Shown: positions 19,603 through 28,245 of the stretch, piece after piece | Numbering within the stretch: position 1 is the first letter of the stretch | Layout of the letters: each line of letters begins with the position of its first letter | Source: Aphanomyces cochlioides | Lineage: Eukaryota > Oomycota > Saprolegniomycetes > Saprolegniales > Verrucalvaceae | Length of the DNA stretch: 64,000 nucleotides | Assembly (NCBI GenBank): GCA_019828595.1 | Contig: JAHQRK010000022.1 | Location: 1,054,001-1,118,000, forward strand | Direction of reading: 5' to 3' | Position numbers and translations under genes: made by a program | Notes under the pieces: model-generated | What the model was told of the DNA's origin: nothing | Databases searched by the model: none | What the model saw: the letters and a program-made list of their open reading frames with translations, nothing else

Positions 19603-20473
19603 ATCATTTATATTGATTAATTATTGAGAGTCTCCAAAACATGGAGGTATTTTCGATGATTATAAAGTGGCTTAAAAGACGATTTATAGTCATGATGACT
19701 ATGGTATTTCAACTATAGAACATCAAGTATCAAAGGTTCTTGTAAAACTCTACCACTATAATCAAGTCTATAGTTTAATCGCAATTTGCGCAAACTCTCT
19801 AATGTCATGCAAGATATTATACAATACTCGGTTTGTGGGTGTCAGAGCTGGACCACACAGAGCATATCCACAAGACATGACTATGGCATATACTATACAT
19901 TGGGCGACAGGAAAAGTGGCCCCGTTGCAAATGGACAAGTTTTTTCATTTTATTCTACTACAAGTTGTGGAGGATTTTTATTTTATTTTAGCCAATGAGT
20001 GACATCATTTCATACGACAAGCAACACGACATGCTGACAGTTTAAATGACGCAATGCCGAGGACGAGTGAGGGAGTGTATGCTGACGACGAAATATGCTT
20101 ATCTAAATCTATTCACTTTTCTCTTGATTAAATAATACATTTCTCCCATCCTCTGACATGTCAATAAGCTTGTGACACCATTCGTTAACACAAATTGCCC
20201 GCCAAATCATAGATACCTGATGACCATTCGTGTACATATTGGTGCACATTTCCCACTCAGCTCCAATATGTACACGAATGGCGATCGGAAGCGACTGCTG
20301 CAAGAATTCGAGACATCATCAATGAGTTTGAAAGACTTGCCACTACCCGCGTTCGAACCCGGGCCTCTTCCTCTATCGCTGTGATGCCATCGCTCTAAAC
20401 AAAGCATCAGAACAACACCATTCATCCATAGCTTGCGACTTGATACAATACATATTGTTCGTGATATGTTGAC
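19603..20473. other. Spacer left of the tRNA array, no intact gene
   Basis: AT-rich. It contains an AAGTCTATAGT string at about 19763 that also occurs at about 18970, so these may be outer ends of an unidentified repeat around the SANT-like pseudogene. A B-box-like GGTTCGAACGC on the minus strand near 20350 does not fold into a tRNA. Confidence 0.35.
20224..20281. repeat. 19-bp perfect inverted repeat, 20-nt spacer
   Basis: 20224-20242 (CCATTCGTGTACATATTGG) is exactly inverted at 20263-20281. It is about 190 bp left of the start of the tRNA array and lies in no gene. Confidence 0.7.
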
Positions 20474-21409
20474 AGACTTTGCGTCTCCATTTCTCATCCA
20501 TGAGGCAAGTGTACCAATCATAAAACACGCATAAATAGAACAGTTCAAACTGGACTTTCACCGAGACCCTGACACGACAAATATTCCATCTCAGTTTCAC
20601 TTCAGAAAGGACGATTTTAAATCCTCATTGACTTGGAGGGGACGCTACTTGAGAAACCCTTCCAGTCATTCCTTACTCTCTTCAAAGCAACAAACTTTTC
20701 CAAAATGGACCCAACTTAAACTTAACCACACTAAACAAATCTCAACAACAGGTAGCTCCAAAGAAACAGCGATTCGTTCAAATGAATACACAATCGTATC
20801 AACCGAGCGCTGGATAGACACATCCACTCGACCTCAGAGTATGTCTCTCAAAACAATGACAGACAAGATGGAAGAGAGCATCCAATTGGACCGTTGGAAC
20901 TTATTATAGATTCCAAGATACATATATGTAGATGATTACAGGAGGTCCATCGTTCCCTGTGAGTTTGTGTGTTTAGACTCGTTTTTTGTGGGAGGGGGCG
21001 ATGATCCGCTTTTGGTTTGAAATGAAAGTATTTGAGTCGGTCTACGAGAGGAGACAAACTTTTTCTCCCAAGCCCTTCGAGTATTGCATGTTGGCGAGGA
21101 CTGACCACTCAGTTTGTCTAGGCTTTGGTTGCGAAAATAGAGTGCGCTGAAGGATTTTTGTGTCCAGAGTCGTCGTGAATGGTATGGAAACAGATCACAG
21201 ACGTGGAGAGAGGAGATGATGTTTGTGACTTGTGAGGTCGAGTCTATCGTGGGCCGTGTGGTGACAGGATGTTAGTATAGGCGATGTTGTTGTGTGTGCT
21301 GACGTGATGGGTTTGGCGTTGAATGTGTGACAAGGATAGTGTTCCAATGGTTGTGAGAGGGTGTGTGATTGATGTGAATGATGAGCAAGGTAGGCATAGT
21401 AGACATGGA

Positions 21410-21453
21410 GGTCTTATAGTGTAGCGGTTATCACGTCTCCTTGACGTGGAGAA
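21410..21453 (+). pseudogene. tRNA-Val(GAC) 5' part, cut by LINE copy 1
   Basis: Nucleotides 1-44 of the array tRNA (acceptor 5' strand, D arm with A box, whole anticodon arm). LINE sequence starts at 21454. The rest of the tRNA is at 30682-30725. Confidence 0.95.
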
Positions 21454-21533
21454 CTTTCGTTTTTGCTTTGTAGGTTAAACTACCACAGCCCCCCAACGGA
21501 AAATCTTGCTTTTTAGGTGCTTTCGACAACGTC

Positions 21534-24059
21534 ATGGCCTCTAGCGCGGAAAAAACCATCCTTTCGACGGTGTCTCGATTCGCTCAACGTGAATCGACGC
21601 CTGACCCTAGCCAAGCGACGCCCGGTCCGAGCCGAGAAGCCGCTGAAAAACCTCCTTCCTCTAGGAACAGCGCCGCTGCGTCCGACTCTCTCCGTAGGGA
21701 AAATGTTTCCAACCAAGATGGTGTTGACTTAGGTGGTGACACTGGTCCAAATATGGACAAAAAAAATGGACCCGATGATGCAGGAATGGGTATGGATATT
21801 AATGGTTCCAACGAAAAACCTGCCTCTGACGCCAATGGTGGCAAATTACCCAAGGATTCTGACAAGCCTGGGGAGAATATTACCCATCCTGACGGCACCC
21901 CTCATGGACGAGTTTTACCTAATTCGAAAAATCCCTCCAAAGATGGGACAAACTCTCCTGCCAAACCCTCCAACCCCAAAAAACAAGCTTCGTCCAACAA
22001 CGAAGGCAAAAAAACCAACTCGAAGAAAAATAATGTATGGGAAGGAGCCCGCCATGTGAAAACCCAATTGGTTCGCAACACTGGTGGGCATCCCATTGAC
22101 GACTCTGAATTGGAAGAATTAATTCGACAAGCTCGAGAATTCCGCCAAAACCCTACTGCTATGGATGAATTCATTGAAGACATCTTGAAAACTCCATCCT
22201 CGAAGGCTTGCACTGTGGACATTCCTCTGGGAGAAGCTTTCCGTCAAGTCAAGGACTACCAAATCCGAGCGAATTTAATTACCCAAAACCCGGGTACGCT
22301 TTGGGAATCGAAATTCAAGGAAATTCTGTTCCACAAGAAAAACCCGACTACTCTCTCTTTGACGTTTTATGACGATGATCTATTGCGCAAAACTTGTGGA
22401 ACCTCCCTTCGTCTGGGAAAACAAGAATTTACTGTGCCTGAATATTCTCCCCACTCGAAACTTTATTTTATTACTTTCAACAACCTGGTGGATCACGATA
22501 TTCAAAAAGCGATTTTGAAAAAGTTGGAAGAGCTCACTCACTGCGTCATTGTTGGTTTTAACCCCAGTACTGACAATTTATTACGCTCGACCCAATTTCG
22601 AGTCCTTTTTGACTCCGAAACTCCTCCTTTGGCATTGGTACCAGATGATGGAGGCGAGCCTCTGAGAGAAATCGAGATCCAAAACCAAGTTTATGTTTTT
22701 CAACATAAAATTCGGTCCCTCAATCAAACGGTCCCTCCCAGCGTTCAAGCTAGACTGGAAAAAGCCAAACAAAAAGACGACGCTAAAAAGAATACAGACC
22801 ATGTCGAGGAAAACGCTACAGAGGAAAAAACTGATGCTCCCGAAAATCCATCGACAGAAAACCAACCACCCAACACCCCGAAGGAAAATACTGGCACAAC
22901 TGGAAACTCCGAATCCCCTAATGCCGATCCCAAGGAAAATCAAAATGGCAAGGAAAACTTTGTCGACCTGTCAAGCGATGTGGACATGGAACAAGAGGAG
23001 AAATCAAATATCGAAGAGGAAGAAATGGTAGCTCAACCCAAGAAGATATTAAATCCTCCACAATCACCCAAGGGCTCGAGCGAGAATAATATTATTCTCA
23101 CAGACAAACCCAATTTATCCCAGGACGAATTTAAACCAACTCGAGCCGGTTTTATTCAAGGTCCCCAATACAAAATATCAGCTACCTCGATTCCAACACA
23201 AAATCGATTCGCTATCCTCAGCTCAGACGACTCTGACGTGACAACATCAGGCACAACGGTTCCTCGATTCCATCTTGATATCGTTCCTACCGACACGCCC
23301 AAAAAACGTCCTGCTTCGTCCCCAAAATCAACGATACCCAAAAAAATTCCAGCCTCTACGAAACCAGCAGGAGCCAAAGTGAAGGCTCAAATCACAGAGC
23401 TGAAGAAAAAACTGAATGAATCCACCAACCCATTGGTATTTCATGATGAAACCCTCAACCAACCTGGCTTTATTGGAAATATCTATATGGACCCAAAATC
23501 TCGCAAAATCGCATCCAATTTAATTGCCTCGAGAGGAATTATACGTTTAATGGCTGGAGAAAATCCCATGCAAGCTATTGATGAAGAACGATTTACCTCG
23601 TACTACCAAAAACAGCATGGCCATCCTCCTCCTGAAAATTACAGCCCCACAAATCTATTCCAAAGTTTGTGTCCAAATGACGAAGACTACCACATGAGAA
23701 GATCTCTAGCAGCAATCGATCTATTTCTGTCCAACAGAGCACCTGAAGCTTATACGAACGATGAGTATATTAATCTGTGCCTGAAAGACAAAGTCCACCG
23801 TTGGCCCAATTGCAATTTAATCACGGACGCCTCCTTGATTAAATTAATTTCCAGTCCTGCTGCTGGAAACCTGGTGCAACATCATAAAATTGAAGAAGAG
23901 TTGAGCCATATTGTGAAAGATCTGGCACTCCAAACAATTGACCCTACGAAGTGTTTTGACTCGGATACTGATGCCTTGTTAACTTTACTTCCGGACGAAA
24001 AGGCTCCTGAACTCGACTACAAAGAACTTGGCGATGGTGACAATGCAGACTCCAATTGA
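21534..24059 (+). CDS. LINE copy 1 ORF1 protein, 841 aa
   Basis: Starts at ATG 21534 (MASSAEKTILSTVSRFAQRE), 80 nt after the tRNA junction. Residues 1-190 are low-complexity, rich in P, S, N, D and K. About 240-390 contain an RRM-like fold candidate (SKLYFITFNNLVDHDIQKAI ... RSTQFRVLFDSETPP). About 400-550 are acidic and glutamine/asparagine-rich (DVDMEQEEKSNIEEEEM). The last 230 residues form a separate conserved block (RKIASNLIASRGIIRLMAGE ... CLKDKVHRWPNCN). No CCHC zinc knuckle is seen, unlike many LINE ORF1 proteins. By analogy it binds the element RNA to form the RNP; this is inference. Confidence 0.85.
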   Translation: MASSAEKTILSTVSRFAQRESTPDPSQATPGPSREAAEKPPSSRNSAAASDSLRRENVSNQDGVDLGGDTGPNMDKKNGPDDAGMGMDINGSNEKPASDANGGKLPKDSDKPGENITHPDGTPHGRVLPNSKNPSKDGTNSPAKPSNPKKQASSNNEGKKTNSKKNNVWEGARHVKTQLVRNTGGHPIDDSELEELIRQAREFRQNPTAMDEFIEDILKTPSSKACTVDIPLGEAFRQVKDYQIRANLITQNPGTLWESKFKEILFHKKNPTTLSLTFYDDDLLRKTCGTSLRLGKQEFTVPEYSPHSKLYFITFNNLVDHDIQKAILKKLEELTHCVIVGFNPSTDNLLRSTQFRVLFDSETPPLALVPDDGGEPLREIEIQNQVYVFQHKIRSLNQTVPPSVQARLEKAKQKDDAKKNTDHVEENATEEKTDAPENPSTENQPPNTPKENTGTTGNSESPNADPKENQNGKENFVDLSSDVDMEQEEKSNIEEEEMVAQPKKILNPPQSPKGSSENNIILTDKPNLSQDEFKPTRAGFIQGPQYKISATSIPTQNRFAILSSDDSDVTTSGTTVPRFHLDIVPTDTPKKRPASSPKSTIPKKIPASTKPAGAKVKAQITELKKKLNESTNPLVFHDETLNQPGFIGNIYMDPKSRKIASNLIASRGIIRLMAGENPMQAIDEERFTSYYQKQHGHPPPENYSPTNLFQSLCPNDEDYHMRRSLAAIDLFLSNRAPEAYTNDEYINLCLKDKVHRWPNCNLITDASLIKLISSPAAGNLVQHHKIEEELSHIVKDLALQTIDPTKCFDSDTDALLTLLPDEKAPELDYKELGDGDNADSN

Positions 24060-24159
24060 CTCGCCAACACACAAAATCAATTAAAACCACAATCACCACA
24101 CCCCGACCCAAACCAACACAACGACTTGAAGTCAAAAAATCAAAACCCAAATATTAATC
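24060..24159 (+). other. A/C-rich ORF1-ORF2 spacer of the LINE
   Basis: 100 nt almost free of G (CACAAAATCAATTAAAACCA style) and so probably unstructured in the RNA. It is conserved in copies 2 and 3. ORF2 must be reached by reinitiation, internal entry or a similar route, since the ORFs do not overlap. Confidence 0.6.
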
Positions 24160-27100
24160 ATGACCGTGACCACAATTAACGCGCTACCACAAGCCATTAT
24201 CGACTGGGATATTAGCTTGTTTTCTCTCAACACAAATGGTCTCTCCAACTCTTTCCACCACCTTCTCAAGAACTTTCTCCTCAAAAACTCTATCTCACTT
24301 ATCCAAGAAACTCGACTGCCTTACCCCAGCGACCATGGCAAAATCAATTTCTACTGGAAAAAACATACCAACCAACAAGGCACTTTCTTCTACGAGGAGC
24401 CAATTTATTCCATCAGCCATACCTCTCATCCTACTGGAGGCCTTGCTACATTTATTCATCCTGACTGCCCTCTGGACAATTGCACCAATTTAAACCACTC
24501 TTGGGACAAACCTCTCCTCCGTGGTCGTTATTTACTTATATCGGCCACTCTGGACAATATCCCGGTTTTTATTCACAACATCTATGCTCCGTACGACTAT
24601 CACGACCGTGTGGATTTTTTTAATGATCTGCCTCGCGATTTTCCACCCGAAGCTTTTCATATTGTTGGTGGCGACTTTAACGTTATTTTCTCCCCAACAT
24701 TAGATTCATGCCGTCCTTCGACTCATGCGACCCATGGCTCATATGAACTCAACCTATGGCTACAAGATTTACACCTCGTTGACATTTTCCGTCAACAAAA
24801 TCCACTGAAACGTGCTTTCACAAGTCCAAAATTTGTCAATCGGCTTGACTATATTTTCATCTCGTCTGCTATGGCATCCCTACGTCATCTGAAATTTCGT
24901 CACCTGGAACTAATTCCTCATGCTGACCACACTCCCTGCAAATTATTGACCAAACGTCCAGCAGTATCAATGGGACCTGGTCCATGGAAAACACCACAAT
25001 GGGTTCTCAACAATGACAAGGCCAAATTAATTATCTCTCGTCAACTTGAAACCTTCCTTACCAAGACCCAATTAAACTCAAATGTTGGTCTACATTTCGA
25101 CACCATGATCACCAACATGCGAAATCAATTAAAATACCTACACGACGAGTTGGTCGAAAATCAACAAAGGCCTCTCAAGAAATTATCTATGGATTTGGCT
25201 TTATTGATTCGGGATTACCAAAACGCCCCATGTGCGTCCTTGATGGCACGTATCAAAACAATTCAAGCTGCCATACATGAATATCATGACAGGAAAAAAG
25301 TCCTACGGGAAGATACTGCTATGCAAACTCATCTCGAGAAAGCGGAAAGGTGTACCAAATTTCACCTGAAGCCACCTCGCACAATCCCTTTACAAAAATC
25401 TCCCTTCAAGGCACTCAAAATGTCCAATGGAAATATTGCTTCTGATCAACAATCAATTTCCTCGACACTCCACGAGTTTTATTCTGACCTGTATGGCGAC
25501 CATGAGGCAGTTGACAAGGAAAGAATGGCCAAGTATTTAAAAACTCTGATATCTCGCCGACTCAATATCGACGACAAGAGATTTATTGGGGCTCCTCTCA
25601 CGGCAAACGAATTTTATTTTGCCATTAAACACTCCAAACGGAATTCAACTCCTGGGCCAAATTCACTGCCCTACGAAATTTTGAAAATGTTTCCCCATGA
25701 ATGGTCCCTGGCTTTGGAAATGCTATACTATTACCAAATCAACTCTCACTCCAACTTGGCACCCTCCCAATTGACAAGTTTAATTGTACTGCTGTACAAA
25801 AAGGACGACAAACTACTCCCAAAAAATTACCGTCCCATCAGCTTGGTCAATATCGACGTGAAAATCCTCACAATGGTCCTTGCAGAACGAATGCAGAGAA
25901 TCATTCAGTCGATAGTCCACCCGGATCAAACAGGTTTTATTCGTGGTCGATCAATCCAAACCAATTTACTGCGCTTGGAAGACCTGAATCACTTTATGAA
26001 GTTTTATTCCTCCGAGTCTATTGTGGCCCTCTTGGACTTTGAAAAAGCCTTTGATAGGGTCAACCATTCCTATTTATTGGCAACCCTGAAGGAATTTAAT
26101 TTTCCACCGTCCTTTCTCAACATGGTCAAAGTGCTTTATTCAAATCGTCGTGGACGAATTATTGTCAATGGACATTTATCCAACCCATTTAAGATCCAAC
26201 GTGGTGTTTTACAAGGCGACCCATTATCACCTCTTTTATTTGTCTTGGCGCTAGAACCTATGTGTTTAGCCATACGCAAGAGAAAAGATTTGGGCATACG
26301 AATTGGTCATCACACTCACACCGGGAGCTATTATGCAGACGACTCCCAATTGTACTCCAAAAATACATCGACGTTGCAACTCCAACTCGACATCGTCAAA
26401 AAATTCTGTGATATCTCTGGTTTCAAGTTAAATCTCTCCAAGACAGAATTATTAACCCATGCCAATTTACCTCCAGACCTGGCACCTTTGGCTATTACTG
26501 ATGACAAACCTGCTAAATCGTTGGGCCTTTTAATTTCTCCCAACATCACAGCCACAACACGTTTAAATTCGCTATTGGAGAAATTGGTCTCAAGAACACA
26601 ATTATGGTCTTATCGAGCACGAACCCTACCCGGAAAAGTGACAATCCTAAGGTCAATTTGTTTTCCTGTGCTCTGGTATCAACTCCAATTTATTCCGATC
26701 GACAAAGAATATGCCAAACTATTCGACAAGGTCGCCAAGCAATTTATTCACGGCGATACAATTGATCCATATTCGACTCAACGTTATTTGCATCAATTCA
26801 ACTCGGACATTATTTTCCTTCCAAAAGCACAAGGTGGTCTCGGATTTAAATCGTCTACCCACTGGTGGTCAAAACTACACCGGGTCATGACCTTTAAATG
26901 CTTCAAGCTTCTCCTAGCACCACCTCACAACTCGTATGGTCAAACGAAATTGCCAGCATGGCTATCCATTGGAGAATATTTACTCTCCAGAGCCTTCAGT
27001 CCATGGGGAAATTTTTATGATCTCCTTTTCATGAGTCCACACTCTAGTATGTACAAAGCCATATCACACCAAGATAAGGTTCCACCTCTCTGGTCAGCAT

Positions 27101-28245
27101 TTACTCGACTATGGTTATCCTTATCTCCAACCCCACTTAAATTTCCCACAGTACAAGTCGATGGAAATTTTCCACTTTGGCACAATCAATTCTTACCCTT
27201 GGAGAAAACTGTCTTTGAACACTGCTATCCAAAGACTTATGATTATGCTGTATCACTGGCAAAATTAAATTTTACCCATGTTCGCCACCTACTCGATGAA
27301 AATGGCAATCTTATGGATCGGAAAATCCTGTTAGATTGGATTAAATCTCAATGCTCAAGACGCCATTTAGCCACTCCCGATCATAAATGGTGGTATGCTC
27401 TACACGGGAGACTTAAAGCTATTCTACCATCTCCACCCGAGGACACAGAAATAAATTTTCGTCAGCCTACACCTTATCGGCAAACGGCTACCAAAATTAC
27501 TTGGGCTGGAAATTTTAAAGATGGCTTTTTACCCTTTATTGATGCCACCTTGGATTATTTAACTCATGAATTTAAATCCAAATCAGCTCAGGAGGTTTTA
27601 CCCACAGCGCATTTATTGGTACCCTCGGATTTTTATGCCCACAAGGAAAATATTAAAGTGGTCGCATTCTACAGGCAGCCCAAATTTATTCTGCCAACGT
27701 ATAGTGCTTTCATATATCGACTGCTTATACGAGCCTTACCTCTCCGATACAAATTCAAGTACTCGGACGATATCCCGAACACTTGTATTTTTTGTCATGA
27801 AGTGGAGACGTATAAACATTTCACCTTGGACTGTCCATATACTCGAGCATGTTGGAGTCCATTTAAATCCATGGCCAGATCCCTTAACTTTACTTGGCCA
27901 ACTACCATGGAAAAAATATTCTTCTCTCCTATAGCACTCCAAGACAAAGACCTCCAAGCTGGATTTAATTTGCTGTGGCCAATTTTTTTATCTTGTATTT
28001 GGTATACAATATGGAAAACTCGGTGCGACAGGATTTACAGTTCAGATTTGCCTAACAAAACACCTATGACGATATCCAGCTTAGCAGGACACATTATAAA
28101 GCGGCATCTGTACCAAGTCAATCGAGCCTCCTTGGACGACTCCACGAAGGCTTCCTTGACATCGGTGCTTCATAGTTTGCACCAGAATGAGTGGTTCTCT
28201 GCCCAAATCTTACCACAATCTCAAAACGAGACCTTGGAACCTTAA
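24160..28245 (+). CDS. LINE copy 1 ORF2: APE endonuclease-reverse transcriptase, 1361 aa
   Basis: Starts at ATG 24160. APE domain, residues about 13-265: FSLNTNGL, LIQETRL (catalytic Glu), IVGGDFNVIF, NRLDYIFIS, and HADHTPC (final Asp-His). RT domain, about 500-790: NYRPISLVN, HPDQTGFIRGRS, LLDFEKAFDRVNH (motif A), RGVLQGDPLSPLLF (motif B), and SYYADDSQLY (YADD catalytic box, near residue 724). Residues 1208-1225 hold TCIFCHEVETYKHFTLDC, the CCHC zf-RVT finger of L1/Tx1-type elements. There is no RNase H domain evident. It nicks the tRNA gene and primes reverse transcription there; the site preference is seen from the insertions, the mechanism is inferred from the family. All catalytic residues are present. 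Confidence 0.97.
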   Translation: MTVTTINALPQAIIDWDISLFSLNTNGLSNSFHHLLKNFLLKNSISLIQETRLPYPSDHGKINFYWKKHTNQQGTFFYEEPIYSISHTSHPTGGLATFIHPDCPLDNCTNLNHSWDKPLLRGRYLLISATLDNIPVFIHNIYAPYDYHDRVDFFNDLPRDFPPEAFHIVGGDFNVIFSPTLDSCRPSTHATHGSYELNLWLQDLHLVDIFRQQNPLKRAFTSPKFVNRLDYIFISSAMASLRHLKFRHLELIPHADHTPCKLLTKRPAVSMGPGPWKTPQWVLNNDKAKLIISRQLETFLTKTQLNSNVGLHFDTMITNMRNQLKYLHDELVENQQRPLKKLSMDLALLIRDYQNAPCASLMARIKTIQAAIHEYHDRKKVLREDTAMQTHLEKAERCTKFHLKPPRTIPLQKSPFKALKMSNGNIASDQQSISSTLHEFYSDLYGDHEAVDKERMAKYLKTLISRRLNIDDKRFIGAPLTANEFYFAIKHSKRNSTPGPNSLPYEILKMFPHEWSLALEMLYYYQINSHSNLAPSQLTSLIVLLYKKDDKLLPKNYRPISLVNIDVKILTMVLAERMQRIIQSIVHPDQTGFIRGRSIQTNLLRLEDLNHFMKFYSSESIVALLDFEKAFDRVNHSYLLATLKEFNFPPSFLNMVKVLYSNRRGRIIVNGHLSNPFKIQRGVLQGDPLSPLLFVLALEPMCLAIRKRKDLGIRIGHHTHTGSYYADDSQLYSKNTSTLQLQLDIVKKFCDISGFKLNLSKTELLTHANLPPDLAPLAITDDKPAKSLGLLISPNITATTRLNSLLEKLVSRTQLWSYRARTLPGKVTILRSICFPVLWYQLQFIPIDKEYAKLFDKVAKQFIHGDTIDPYSTQRYLHQFNSDIIFLPKAQGGLGFKSSTHWWSKLHRVMTFKCFKLLLAPPHNSYGQTKLPAWLSIGEYLLSRAFSPWGNFYDLLFMSPHSSMYKAISHQDKVPPLWSAFTRLWLSLSPTPLKFPTVQVDGNFPLWHNQFLPLEKTVFEHCYPKTYDYAVSLAKLNFTHVRHLLDENGNLMDRKILLDWIKSQCSRRHLATPDHKWWYALHGRLKAILPSPPEDTEINFRQPTPYRQTATKITWAGNFKDGFLPFIDATLDYLTHEFKSKSAQEVLPTAHLLVPSDFYAHKENIKVVAFYRQPKFILPTYSAFIYRLLIRALPLRYKFKYSDDIPNTCIFCHEVETYKHFTLDCPYTRACWSPFKSMARSLNFTWPTTMEKIFFSPIALQDKDLQAGFNLLWPIFLSCIWYTIWKTRCDRIYSSDLPNKTPMTISSLAGHIIKRHLYQVNRASLDDSTKASLTSVLHSLHQNEWFSAQILPQSQNETLEP

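Noticed and set aside
20335..20400. Minus-strand tRNA-like sequence with B-box GGTTCGAACGC
   Set aside because: The T stem does not pair properly, there is no matching 5' acceptor strand, and no anticodon arm can be drawn.
20628..20909. Recurrent 93-codon plus-strand frame in each unit
   Set aside because: Begins with TTG, has no recognisable domain, and repeats only because the whole unit repeats.
20848..21108. Recurrent 86-codon minus-strand frame in each unit
   Set aside because: Begins with GTG, is shortened by small indels in some units, and shows no protein features.
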